Positions 55,943 to 63,757 of a stretch of DNA of 64,000 nucleotides are shown piece after piece (within the stretch, counting starts at the first letter, position 1; every line of letters begins with the position of its first letter). The stretch is from Eikenella glucosivorans (GTDB lineage: Bacteria > Pseudomonadota > Gammaproteobacteria > Burkholderiales > Neisseriaceae), in assembly GCF_016025525.2 (NCBI RefSeq), contig NZ_JACSGR010000001.1:350052-414051 (forward strand), written 5' to 3'. Below the pieces are notes generated by a model that was given only the letters and a program-made list of their open reading frames with translations, did not search any database and was not told the origin of the DNA. The translations under genes were made by a program, and so were the position numbers.

Positions 55943-56470
55943 ATGAACCACATTGCAAAAACCCTCCTGCTGGGCAGCCTCATCGCCGGCCTTGGCAGCC
56001 CAGCTTTCGCCCGCGACGTACACCACCGCTGGTGTGCCGAAGAAGCGCCCGTTGCCCAGCCCGCCCCGCAGCCGCAGGTGGAACGCATCAACCTTGCCGC
56101 CGATGCACTGTTCCGCTTCAACCGCTCCGCTGCGGCAGACATGCTGCCCGAAGGCCGCGCCACGCTGGACAAACTGGCTGCCGACCTCATCAACCGCCAG
56201 GCGCATATCGACAGCATCGCCCTCATCGGCCACACCGACCGCCTCGGCAGCGAGCAATACAACTACAACCTCGGCCTGCAACGTGCCGAAACCGTGAAAG
56301 CCTATCTGCAAGGCAAAGGCGTGCAAGACCCTATCAGCGTATCCAGCGCCGGCGAAAGCCAGCCTGTTACCACCTCTTGCGGCGGCACCCGCGCCACCGC
56401 CGAGCTCAAAGCCTGCCTGCAGCCCGACCGCCGCGTTACCGTGGAGATCACCGGCACGGCGCAGCAATAA
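55943..56470 (+). CDS. OmpA-family periplasmic peptidoglycan-binding protein
   Basis: This is 175 aa. A signal peptide (MNHIAKTLLLGSLIAGLGSP AFA) precedes an OmpA-like domain with SIALIGHTDRLGSEQYNYNL and RAETVKAYLQGKGV, the peptidoglycan-binding loop, and a Cys pair (TTSCGGTR...KACLQPD). No barrel is present, so it resembles RmpM-type soluble anchors. AAAAGGAAAACCC precedes the ATG. Being right behind the autotransporter, it may help anchor or fold it. Confidence 0.88.
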   Translation: MNHIAKTLLLGSLIAGLGSPAFARDVHHRWCAEEAPVAQPAPQPQVERINLAADALFRFNRSAAADMLPEGRATLDKLAADLINRQAHIDSIALIGHTDRLGSEQYNYNLGLQRAETVKAYLQGKGVQDPISVSSAGESQPVTTSCGGTRATAELKACLQPDRRVTVEITGTAQQ

Positions 56471-56580
56471 GGCAGGAGGGATACGGCAGCACATGTTGCC
56501 GGAGCGTACCGACCAAGCCGAAGCCTGTTTGCCGGGCTTCGGCTTTCGTTTGCCTTTTGCGGCAGCGGCGGGAAAAGGGC

Positions 56581-56599
56581 CTCAGGCTACCTGAAAATT
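56581..56599. repeat. Single DUS upstream of the long inverted repeat
   Basis: CTCAGGCTACCTGAAAATT, an unpaired forward copy. Confidence 0.5.
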
Positions 56600-56623
56600 T
56601 GATTTGCCTGCACCAGCTGCCCC

Positions 56624-56685
56624 GCCGGCACAAGAGGCTACCTGAAAACATGCGGACGGTTTTTCAGGTAGCCTCTTGTGCCGGC
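56624..56685. terminator. Long perfect DUS inverted repeat
   Basis: The 25-bp arms run from GCCGGCACAAGAGGCTACC through TGAAAA and mirror exactly after an 11-12-base loop. It lies after the OmpA-like gene and 110 bases after its stop, so it is a likely terminator. Confidence 0.82.
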
Positions 56686-56754
56686 AAGAAAATTGCCTTC
56701 GGGCAACACTTTCTTTTTAAGTTAAGTAAAAATGCGGCCTGACGTTTTTTTTCG

Positions 56755-56783
56755 TTGCCCCCGCCTGCCTGCTATCCTACAAT
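56755..56783 (+). promoter_or_regulatory. Promoter of potABC
   Basis: TTGCCC, a 17-bp spacer and TACAAT lie about 150 bases upstream of potA. The 460-base gap 56471-56930 otherwise holds only DUS repeats. Confidence 0.6.
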
Positions 56784-56930
56784 CACGCCTCACAAAATAT
56801 TGTCGTATAGCCGGTTGATTGAAAAGGCATGGCGCACCCCGCCGCGCCCTGCGTTTGAATCCAACCGGCTTTCAACTTGAACCCGCCGGCCGCCCGAGGC
56901 AGCCGGCAACCGATGCGGAGCTTTGCGCCC

Positions 56931-58058
56931 ATGTCCGAAAAATACACGCCCCCCCAAACCAAGCCCTATCTGCAAATCAAAGACGTGGTGAAAACCTACG
57001 GCGAAAACTACGCGGTGGACCATATCGATCTGGATATCGACCGCCACGAAATCTTCGCCCTCTTGGGCAGCTCCGGCTCGGGCAAATCCACCCTGCTGCG
57101 CATGCTCGCCGGCATGGAAACGCCCGATCAGGGCAAGATTATTTTGGACGGCCAAGACATCACCCGCCTGCCGCCGTATGACCGCCCCATCAACATGATG
57201 TTCCAAAGCTACGCCCTGTTTCCCCACATGACGGTGGAGCAGAACATCGCCTTCGGCCTGAAGCAGGACAAAATGCCCAAAGACCAGATTGCCGAGCGCG
57301 TGGAGGAAATGCTGCGCCTGGTGCAGATGAGCAAATACGCCAAACGCAAGCCGCACCAGCTCTCCGGCGGCCAGCAGCAGCGCATCGCCTTGGCACGCGC
57401 CCTGGCTAAGCAGCCCAAACTCCTGCTCTTAGACGAGCCATTGGGCGCGCTGGATAAAAACCTGCGCCAGCAAACCCAGCTCGAATTGGTGAACACGCTG
57501 GAGAAAGTGGGCGTAACCTGCATTATGGTGACGCACGACCAGGAAGAAGCCATGACCATGGCCACCCGCATCGCCATCATGTCGGAAGGGCAGTTGCAGC
57601 AGGTGGGCACGCCGCGTGAAGTGTACGACTTCCCCAACAGTCGCTTCACCGCCGAATTTATCGGCGAAACCAACATATTCGAGGGACAATTGGTGGCCGA
57701 CGAAGCCGACCATGCCGAAATCGACTGCCCCGAGCTGGCGCAGAATATCCTCATCGATCACAGCGTGGCCGGTCCGGAAGAGCAGACCATGTGGGTGAGC
57801 ATCCGTCCCGAAGATATCAATATGCACAAGGAAAAGCCCGCCAACCTGGGCGAACACAACTGGACCATCGGCACGGTGAAGGAAATCGCCTATCTGGGCA
57901 GCTTCGGCATCTACCACGTGCAGCTGCCCAGCGGGCGCATGGTGAAAAGCCAGGTGCTGTCGTCTTACTGGTATCTGGCCAACCTCGAGCCACCCACTTG
58001 GGACGAAACCGTGTATCTGAGCTGGCCGGCCAACCAGCCCGTGCCGCTCAACCGCTAA
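56931..58058 (+). CDS. potA: Spermidine/putrescine ABC transporter ATPase
   Basis: The frame gives 375 aa from ATG 56931 (MSEKYTPPQTKPYLQIKDVV...). The upstream extension lacks a ribosome binding site. Walker A GSSGSGKST, signature LSGGQQQR, Walker B LLLLDEPLGALDKN and the H-loop MVTHDQEEAM are intact; a TOBE domain follows (MWVSIRPEDINMH). It powers polyamine uptake with the permeases behind it. No binding protein gene potD is found in the window. Confidence 0.94.
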   Translation: MSEKYTPPQTKPYLQIKDVVKTYGENYAVDHIDLDIDRHEIFALLGSSGSGKSTLLRMLAGMETPDQGKIILDGQDITRLPPYDRPINMMFQSYALFPHMTVEQNIAFGLKQDKMPKDQIAERVEEMLRLVQMSKYAKRKPHQLSGGQQQRIALARALAKQPKLLLLDEPLGALDKNLRQQTQLELVNTLEKVGVTCIMVTHDQEEAMTMATRIAIMSEGQLQQVGTPREVYDFPNSRFTAEFIGETNIFEGQLVADEADHAEIDCPELAQNILIDHSVAGPEEQTMWVSIRPEDINMHKEKPANLGEHNWTIGTVKEIAYLGSFGIYHVQLPSGRMVKSQVLSSYWYLANLEPPTWDETVYLSWPANQPVPLNR

Positions 58059-58182
58059 AGGCTACCTGAAAAATCAAGGCATCGCTGCGGCAAGGGAATT
58101 TGCCGGCAGCCAAACACATGAAGGCTACCTGAAACCTGAAGCCGCACTTCAGGCCGGGCAAGCCAGAGAGGCTACCTGAAAA

Positions 58183-59157
58183 ATGAAATGGCAGGCATTA
58201 AAAAGCAGGCTGCGGCCGGGGCAGGGATTGGTGATTGCCGTTCCCTACCTGTGGCTGCTCATCCTGTTTCTGATCCCCTTCTTCTTTGTGCTGAAAATCA
58301 GCCTGGCCGAGCAGGCCACGTCGATTCCGCCCTACACCCCGCTCTACACGGTGGACGAAGCGGCCGGCCGCGTGAACATCTCCCTGAGCTATTTAAACTA
58401 CACCGGTATTTTCGATAATTTCTGGTCGTCGCTGTGGCTCGGGCTCAACCCCTTTGCCGACAAATCCGGCAGCAACCTGTATGTGCACATCTACCTGCTC
58501 TCCATCAAAACCGCGCTCACCACCACGCTGATCTGCCTATTGGCCGGCTACCCCATCGCCTACGCCATATCGCGCAGCCGCGAAAAATGGCGCAACCCGC
58601 TGCTTTTGGCCATCATGCTGCCGTTTTGGACTTCGCTGCTCCTGCGCGTGTATGCCTGGATGGGGCTGCTGTCGCAAAACGGCATCGTCAACAACCTGCT
58701 CTTGCGCTGGGGCTGGATCAACGAGCCACTGGATATGTTTTACAACGCCTTTTCACTCAACATCGTGATGGTTTATACCTATCTGCCTTTTATGGTGCTG
58801 CCGCTCTACACCCAGCTCTTGAAGCTGGACAATCGCCTGCTCGAAGCCTCCGCCGATTTGGGCGCGGGGCCGGTGAAATCCTTTTTCTCCATCACCCTGC
58901 CGCTCTCCAAAAGCGGCATCATCGCCGGCTCGATGCTGGTGTTCATCCCCGCGGTGGGCGAATTTGTGATTCCCGATTTGGTGGGCGGGCCCGAGCATTT
59001 GATGATCGGTAAAGCCCTGTGGCAGGCCTTCTTCACGCAAAACGACTGGCCGCTGGCTTCGGCCATGGCCGTGGTGATGGTGCTGCTTTTGGTGGTGCCC
59101 ATCGGCCTGTTCCACCGCCATGAAACCAAACAGCTGGAAGGAGCGCGCCGTGGCTAG
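58183..59157 (+). CDS. potB: Spermidine/putrescine ABC permease PotB
   Basis: This is 324 aa with six membrane helices. The EAA loop EASADLGAGPVKSFFSITLP LSKSG contacts the ATPase. The order and content match potB. It follows potA by 124 bases, a gap with three forward DUS copies but no inverted pair, so no terminator. It overlaps potC by 8 bases. Confidence 0.92.
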   Translation: MKWQALKSRLRPGQGLVIAVPYLWLLILFLIPFFFVLKISLAEQATSIPPYTPLYTVDEAAGRVNISLSYLNYTGIFDNFWSSLWLGLNPFADKSGSNLYVHIYLLSIKTALTTTLICLLAGYPIAYAISRSREKWRNPLLLAIMLPFWTSLLLRVYAWMGLLSQNGIVNNLLLRWGWINEPLDMFYNAFSLNIVMVYTYLPFMVLPLYTQLLKLDNRLLEASADLGAGPVKSFFSITLPLSKSGIIAGSMLVFIPAVGEFVIPDLVGGPEHLMIGKALWQAFFTQNDWPLASAMAVVMVLLLVVPIGLFHRHETKQLEGARRG

Positions 59158-60145
59158 AAAATCTTCGTGGTCCGCCTGGTTTTTGCGCGGCTGCCTGCTG
59201 CTGGGCTTGGGCTTCCTCTATATCCCGTTGGTGGTGTTGGTGGTGTATTCCTTCAACCGTTCCAAACTGGTTACAGTGTGGGGAGGTTTCTCCACCCAAT
59301 GGTACGGCGCGCTGCTGCACAACAGCGAAATCTTGGAGGCCACCTGGCTCTCCATCCGCATCGCCCTGATTTCCGCCGCCGCCGCCGTGGTGCTCGGTAC
59401 CATGGCCGCCTATGCCTTGGCGCGCATCAAGCGTTTCCGCGGCAGCACGCTGTTTACCGGCATGGTGTCCGCCCCGATGGTGATGCCCGACATCATCACA
59501 GGCATTTCGCTGGTGATGCTGATTTTGCAGGTGCAGGCGCTGCTGCGCGGTTCCAGCTTCAGCTGGCTGCAATTCGAGCGCGGCTGGTTCACCATCTGGC
59601 TCGGCCACACCACGCTGTGCATGGCTTACGTTACCGTGGTGATCCGCACCCGCTTAAACGAGCTCGACCAATCGCTGGAAGAAGCCGCGCAGGATTTGGG
59701 CGCCAAGCCGTGGAAGATTTTCTGGGTCATCACCCTGCCGCTGATCGCTCCCGCCATCGCGTCCGGCTTCCTGCTGGCCATGACCCTTTCCATGGACGAT
59801 TTGGTGATTACCTCCTTCCTCAGCGGCCCGAACTACACCACCTTGCCGCAGCTGGTGTTCGGCAAGCTCAAACGCGGCCTCGACCCGCAGATGAACGTGC
59901 TGGCCACCCTGCTGATCGCCATCATCGGCACGCTGGTGATTGTGGGCAACTACCTGATGATGCGCCGCGTGAACAAACGTGACCGAGAAGCCGCCCTGGC
60001 CTACAAACAAGCACGCGAAGCCGCCGCGGCCGCTGCCATACCGCCGCCCTCCGTGCTGATTGAAGCCGAAGAGGCCGCGCAGGAAGAGGCGGAAACGGAG
60101 GATGCGGGGGCTTCTCCGGCCGCAGACGAGGCTTCGCGGGAATGA
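59150..60145 (+). CDS. potC: Spermidine/putrescine ABC permease PotC
   Basis: The frame gives 331 aa from GTG 59150, chosen because GGAAGGAG lies at 59136-59143 and upstream ATGs overlap potB further. Six helices; EAA loop EEAAQDLGAKPWKIFWVITL PLIAP. The C-terminal 60 residues are Ala/Glu-rich (EAAAAAAIPPPSVLIEAEEA), longer than in E. coli PotC (264 aa). It is the last gene of the unit, followed by a DUS terminator. Confidence 0.92.
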   Translation: MARKSSWSAWFLRGCLLLGLGFLYIPLVVLVVYSFNRSKLVTVWGGFSTQWYGALLHNSEILEATWLSIRIALISAAAAVVLGTMAAYALARIKRFRGSTLFTGMVSAPMVMPDIITGISLVMLILQVQALLRGSSFSWLQFERGWFTIWLGHTTLCMAYVTVVIRTRLNELDQSLEEAAQDLGAKPWKIFWVITLPLIAPAIASGFLLAMTLSMDDLVITSFLSGPNYTTLPQLVFGKLKRGLDPQMNVLATLLIAIIGTLVIVGNYLMMRRVNKRDREAALAYKQAREAAAAAAIPPPSVLIEAEEAAQEEAETEDAGASPAADEASRE

Positions 60146-60196
60146 TTGGCTTGCAATCCTCAGGAATCGTTTGATTTATTATCGGATTGCCTGCGA

Positions 60197-60226
60197 TAAA
60201 GGCTACCTGAATTTCAGGTAGCCTTA
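60197..60226 (+). terminator. DUS hairpin after potC, last Eikenella DUS of the window
   Basis: TAAGGCTACCTGAA-type arms abut: TAAAGGCTACCTGA and TTTCAGGTAGCCTTA, with almost no loop. Confidence 0.82.
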
Positions 60227-60235
60227 TATATTGCA

Positions 60236-60289
60236 CCCCGTTAACAAACCTTATCAAAAGGTCTTGTTAGCGGGGTTTTTCAGCCCCGC
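60236..60289 (+). other. Origin-like hairpins of the filamentous prophage
   Basis: CCCCGTTAACAA/TTGTTAGCGGGG (12 pairs, one G-U) enclose ACCTT/AAGGT with loop ATCAA and a single bulged C (60236-60275). A second hairpin GCGGGG/CCCCGC overlaps its right arm (60270-60289). Stacked hairpins in the intergenic region just before the replication genes are typical of inovirus replication origins or, less likely, a terminator. Confidence 0.55.
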
Positions 60290-60323
60290 CGTTTTCCGAC
60301 AGCCAAGCAAAGGGGCTTAATCA

Positions 60324-60608
60324 ATGACACTTCAATTACCTACCTATCCCAACATCACTGCCACCATCGGCAAACCTTCAGGCAGCCTGTTTTATGAAAT
60401 CACGGTCATGCTGAACATCACACCCGAACGCGGCCATATCCTTTACTCCGAAATCATCGAACTGGAAACAGACGACGCCATGCCCGATTTGCTCGACAGC
60501 TATTCCATGTATGTCATCGACGCTATCGAACTGGGCATTCCCTTCTTCCGCAGCATTACCGAAGCCGAAGTGGTGCGCATCGTTCCCGACTTGGAGTGCG
60601 CGGCATGA
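60324..60608 (+). CDS. Filamentous phage protein of unknown function
   Basis: This is 94 aa, acidic, with a beta-rich start and the segment ERGHILYSEIIELETDDAMP. There is no membrane segment. It overlaps the replication initiator by ATGA, so it is the first gene of the replication unit. Not recognised beyond its place in Neisseria-type filamentous phages. Confidence 0.7.
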   Translation: MTLQLPTYPNITATIGKPSGSLFYEITVMLNITPERGHILYSEIIELETDDAMPDLLDSYSMYVIDAIELGIPFFRSITEAEVVRIVPDLECAA

Positions 60609-61951
60609 GTAAGCGCCAATACCAACTGCCCGAAGCTTCCGTTGTGGACGCCGTACTCCAAGCAGCCAAGTGGCAGCCTGAAACGGCGGAGGCGGCAGCG
60701 GGCTGTGCCGGTGCTGACGCCGACGCCGCTTCAGGCTGCCCCCCTCGGCTAATAGGGGGGGAACGAAAAAACAACCCGGAAGCGCAGGGTACGGAGGCCG
60801 AAGGCTGGGAAACCTTTAAAACCTTTACCCACGTCATTTCCAGCAACGGCAAATTATTGGAAGTCCCGCTGCGCCGCGGCCAAAGCGATGCCGCCTTTAT
60901 CGACCAACTGACCTTCACCATACACGAAAGCACCCTGTGCCTGACAGCCGGTCATCCCCTCGTTGCCGATAACGAATACCTGCTTCAGTACAGCAAACAG
61001 TTACAAGAAATCTTCGGTTTCGGCATTACCAAGAAATTCGACTACCGCGGCAAATTCTTCTACGACCAATGTTACCAACTCGGCCCCGAAGATATGCAGT
61101 ACGGCAAGCTGCATTACGGCGGCCAGCGCGAAACGGTACTGGTGGAACTGAACGCCCAAGGCTGCATTGCCGCAAAAGAAGGCTGGGAAAAACGCCTGTA
61201 CGACTTTTTAGCCGATGCCGTCCGACCGAAGATTACCCGCGTCGACGTGGCACACGATTTCTTTCAGGGCGAATACACCCCCGAACAGGCGCTGTTGGAT
61301 TTGGACAACGGCGGTTTCTCGTGGACAAACCGCATCCCCAAAAGCGAATGCAGGGGCGCGGATTGGCGTTCCCACGACGGCAGCGGCCGAACTTTTTATA
61401 TCGGTTCGCGCGAAAGTTCCAAACTGACCCGCGTGTATGAGAAAGGCAAGCAGTTGGGCGATAAAGAAAGCCCGTGGGTGCGCTTTGAAGTCGAATTCAG
61501 GGCACGCGATATCGTCATTCCGCTGGATGTGCTGTTGAAGCCGGGCAAGTATTTGTCGGGGGCGTATCCGATTTGCGAAAGCATCTTCAAACAGAAATCG
61601 GAGCGCATTGAAGCCGTAAAAAAGACGGTAAACCTGATGCTGGATCATAAGGTCAGGCATGCCAGAAATCAGGTGGGGCGTTTACTCAATTTCCTATCCG
61701 ACCTCGGTTACGACGCCGAAGATATCGTCAAACAGTTGAAACCCGAACATGACAAATACCCCAAAGGACTGCGCCCCGAAGAATACGACTGCCGAACCGC
61801 TGCCGACGGCTACATGCACGCCGTGCCGCGATATCAGACGGACGAATTCGGCATGGTGGAAATCGATTGCCTGACCCGTATCCAAGAAAATCCCAATTTC
61901 GACCAAGAAGCCAGAATGTTCCCGCGCGAATGGGAAATGTTCAAAGACTGA
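60605..61951 (+). CDS. Filamentous phage replication initiation protein
   Basis: The frame gives 448 aa from ATG 60605 (MSKRQYQLPEASVVDAVLQA...). The core (about 75-380) has DQLTFTIHESTLCLTAGHPL, RVDVAHDFFQGEYTPEQALL and FYIGSRESSKLTRVYEKGKQ, the pattern of the replication initiation factor family (Rep_trans) that nicks and relaxes circular phage DNA for rolling-circle replication. The first 60 residues are Ala-rich low complexity and contain two DUS-like sequences of another dialect and runs of C6 and G7. Its stop is followed by the ssDNA-binding-protein candidate. Confidence 0.88.
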   Translation: MSKRQYQLPEASVVDAVLQAAKWQPETAEAAAGCAGADADAASGCPPRLIGGERKNNPEAQGTEAEGWETFKTFTHVISSNGKLLEVPLRRGQSDAAFIDQLTFTIHESTLCLTAGHPLVADNEYLLQYSKQLQEIFGFGITKKFDYRGKFFYDQCYQLGPEDMQYGKLHYGGQRETVLVELNAQGCIAAKEGWEKRLYDFLADAVRPKITRVDVAHDFFQGEYTPEQALLDLDNGGFSWTNRIPKSECRGADWRSHDGSGRTFYIGSRESSKLTRVYEKGKQLGDKESPWVRFEVEFRARDIVIPLDVLLKPGKYLSGAYPICESIFKQKSERIEAVKKTVNLMLDHKVRHARNQVGRLLNFLSDLGYDAEDIVKQLKPEHDKYPKGLRPEEYDCRTAADGYMHAVPRYQTDEFGMVEIDCLTRIQENPNFDQEARMFPREWEMFKD

Positions 61952-62010
61952 TTTAACAGGCTGGATGGCTGCCTGAATCGCCATTAACTCTAAACAGAAA
62001 GGTAAACATC

Positions 62011-62334
62011 ATGAATCAAATCAATTTTGTAATGAAAGCCTCCGTGCTCGGCGTCAAAAAGTTCAAAGGCAACATCGAAGGCACGGATATTGACCAGACT
62101 AAAGTTCTGGTGGCCACCCCGCTGGACGAAAGCCAGGGCAACGCCCTCGGGCTAGTAACCAGCGAATACCGCTACGGCAACAGCCTCAATTTTGAAAAGT
62201 TCCGGGACAAAACCTTCCCCTTCTTTGCCGAACTGTCCGTATCCATGACCTCCAACGGCAAAACCCAACGCATTAACTTGGTGGACTTCCGCGAAATTCC
62301 CGAAGAGCTGAAAAAAACTGCCCCGGTCAAATAA
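62011..62334 (+). CDS. Filamentous phage ssDNA-binding protein candidate (gpV-like)
   Basis: This is 107 aa, soluble, beta-rich, with a conserved-looking SASVLGVKKFKGNIEG-like start and SVSMTSNGKTQRINLVDFRE. The size and place just behind the replication initiator fit the gene V type ssDNA-binding protein that coats the plus strand. AGAAAGGTAAAC precedes the ATG. Confidence 0.65.
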   Translation: MNQINFVMKASVLGVKKFKGNIEGTDIDQTKVLVATPLDESQGNALGLVTSEYRYGNSLNFEKFRDKTFPFFAELSVSMTSNGKTQRINLVDFREIPEELKKTAPVK

Positions 62335-62343
62335 GGGGACAAC

Positions 62344-62547
62344 ATGAAGCTACAGCGTTTCTTCATCGTGCAGAGTTTGGAAAGTTACGACTTTCTATGC
62401 TCCGACGATTCGGGGGATGTCGGCTTTACTCCGGTGCTGGCGCGGGCAGGCTGTTATGAATCCCGTGAAGACGCGGTAGAGGCAGGCATCGAAGAGATCG
62501 GCGCAGGCTTCGCCATTTTTGAATTCCTGCGCTATTTGGAGGATTGA
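62344..62547 (+). CDS. Small filamentous phage protein, unknown
   Basis: This is 67 aa, acidic (QSLESYDFLCSDDSGDVGFT), with no membrane segment. It starts 9 bases after the previous stop, with AAGGGG upstream. Not recognised. Confidence 0.65.
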   Translation: MKLQRFFIVQSLESYDFLCSDDSGDVGFTPVLARAGCYESREDAVEAGIEEIGAGFAIFEFLRYLED

Positions 62548-62548
62548 A

Positions 62549-62647
62549 ATGAGGCCGAAAATTCCCTTGTCGTTCAAACTTGCCCTAGGCGCCTTTGTTG
62601 TTTTGGGCTGCATCTTGGCCGTATCGACTTATTACTTGTTCGGTTAA
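62549..62647 (+). CDS. 32-aa single-helix membrane peptide
   Basis: The sequence MRPKIPLSFKLALGAFVVLG then CILAVSTYYLFG is one membrane helix with a basic N-terminus. It begins one base after the previous stop, with GGAGG 7-11 bases upstream. Size and place fit a minor coat protein (pVII/pIX type). Confidence 0.6.
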   Translation: MRPKIPLSFKLALGAFVVLGCILAVSTYYLFG

Positions 62648-62732
62648 CAGTTTCGGGGTCGGGCGGCGCTCCGGATAACCTTTGCACAGCCGCCATTTCA
62701 AATAACAACGCATTTTTGGAAAGGAAAATATC

Positions 62733-62975
62733 ATGCGTTTATTTCAGAAGTTCCGAGGCCACGGCCTCAAAGCAGCCGCTGCCGGTACCGCCCTTGCAGT
62801 GGCCGGTTCCGCCCATGCCGACGGCGTGGACTTGAGCAGCATCGGCACCACTGCCGCCACCGAAATCGCCAAATTTGCCGTCATGGTGTCCGCCATCGGC
62901 ATGGCTCTGTTGTCCGTGGTCATCGTGATTCAAGGCTTTAGGATTGCCTACAGCATGATTAAAGCTGGCAAGTAA
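62733..62975 (+). CDS. Major coat protein (pVIII-like)
   Basis: This is 80 aa. A signal peptide (MRLFQKFRGHGLKAAAAGTA to AHA) is followed by a 50-residue mature form: acidic start DGVDLSSIGTTAATEIAKFA, one membrane helix and a basic end (YSMIKAGK), the layout of filamentous coat proteins. GGAAAGGAAAAT precedes the ATG. Confidence 0.88.
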   Translation: MRLFQKFRGHGLKAAAAGTALAVAGSAHADGVDLSSIGTTAATEIAKFAVMVSAIGMALLSVVIVIQGFRIAYSMIKAGK

Positions 62976-62991
62976 GGGTAAGGGGGCAGTT

Positions 62992-63309
62992 GTGGGCTAC
63001 AGAATCGGTTATCAGTGTTTCGCCTCACAGGAAGACGCTGCGGACTGGCTGTTGTCGCAACAGCCCCCCACCATTACTGCGGAAGGCAAAGTGATCCGAC
63101 CCTACAAAGTCGGCCAAACATGGCAGGTGGAAGGCCAGCCCGTTAATCTGTACTTCCCCCAATGCGATATAGCCGAACAAATCAAACTCGGCATCTTAAC
63201 CACATTTCCCCTGCTGTTCCTGTTCTTCATGGTTTGGGGATTCCGCATCATGTACAAACTGGTTTATTCGGCCACCAATCCGGCAGAGGGCGGGGGCGGT
63301 GATGATTGA
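62992..63309 (+). CDS. Filamentous phage membrane protein, unknown (GTG start)
   Basis: The frame gives 105 aa from GTG 62992, with AAGGGGG at 62980-62986. A soluble N-terminal half (CFASQEDAADWLLSQQPPTI) is followed by one membrane helix (IKLGILTTFPLLFLFFMVWG). It lies between coat genes and is probably a minor structural or assembly protein. It overlaps the next small gene by 8 bases. Confidence 0.7.
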   Translation: MGYRIGYQCFASQEDAADWLLSQQPPTITAEGKVIRPYKVGQTWQVEGQPVNLYFPQCDIAEQIKLGILTTFPLLFLFFMVWGFRIMYKLVYSATNPAEGGGGDD

Positions 63310-63370
63310 TTTTTGGTTTATGTACGGCTTCATTGCTGTGATTCTGGTCTTGTTCCTGTTCAAAGATTGA
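63302..63370 (+). CDS. 22-aa hydrophobic peptide
   Basis: MIDFWFMYGFIAVILVLFLF KD, one membrane helix, starting inside the end of the previous gene (8-base overlap). GGGCGGGGGCGG is upstream. Tiny coat proteins of this size occur in inoviruses; confidence is limited by length. Confidence 0.5.
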   Translation: MIDFWFMYGFIAVILVLFLFKD

Positions 63371-63378
63371 GCGGCATG

Positions 63379-63420
63379 TTAAATTCCTTTTGTCCGAACA
63401 ACACGATAGAAGGAATTTAA
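63379..63420 (+). promoter_or_regulatory. Inverted repeat overlapping a ribosome binding site
   Basis: TTAAATTCCTT and AAGGAATTTAA are 11-bp perfect arms with a 20-base loop. The right arm contains the Shine-Dalgarno (AGAAGGA) of the next ORF, so the structure could hide it. Confidence 0.6.
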
Positions 63421-63421
63421 G

Positions 63422-63757
63422 ATGCATCCAGAAAAAGGTTATTTCTACGTTAGCGAAGATGATTTGATTCATCGTTCTTACGATAATGAGTTTCAAGGGA
63501 AACCTTTAGCTTGGGTATATTACAAATTATTGGTTGAGCGTGGTTTTTGGCCGTATTTGGATACCCATAGGATGATTAATTTCTATAATAGGTATTCGGA
63601 TAAATATGGGTCTTTTGAAATTTTATTCAGTGACCATTCGTCCTTTGTATTCTGTACTCCGATTGGGTCGGGTGCGGCTAGGGTTATTCAGCCGGGCACT
63701 GGTTATTTTGAGTACATTGATTCTGACTATACCATTGGCTTACCCGCAGTCAATTAA
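63422..63757 (+). CDS. AT-rich 111-aa protein in the coat region, unknown
   Basis: This is 111 aa (MHPEKGYFYVSEDDLIHRSY...), rich in Tyr/Phe, soluble and clearly more AT-rich than the phage genes around it. AGAAGGAATTTAAG lies before the ATG, inside the inverted repeat. Its 3' half overlaps the start of the adsorption-protein frame by about 150 bases in another frame. It may be an accessory gene acquired recently. Not recognised. Confidence 0.6.
   Translation: MHPEKGYFYVSEDDLIHRSYDNEFQGKPLAWVYYKLLVERGFWPYLDTHRMINFYNRYSDKYGSFEILFSDHSSFVFCTPIGSGAARVIQPGTGYFEYIDSDYTIGLPAVN

Noticed and set aside
19800..60230. Regularly recurring short repeats that could suggest a CRISPR array
   Set aside because: They are DNA uptake sequences in irregular spacing and both orientations; no direct-repeat/spacer array and no cas genes.
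60236..60300. dif-type or dRS3-type attachment site for the filamentous prophage
   Set aside because: No 28-bp XerCD-like site or ATTCCC..GGGAAT pattern is present here; the sequence fits hairpins better.
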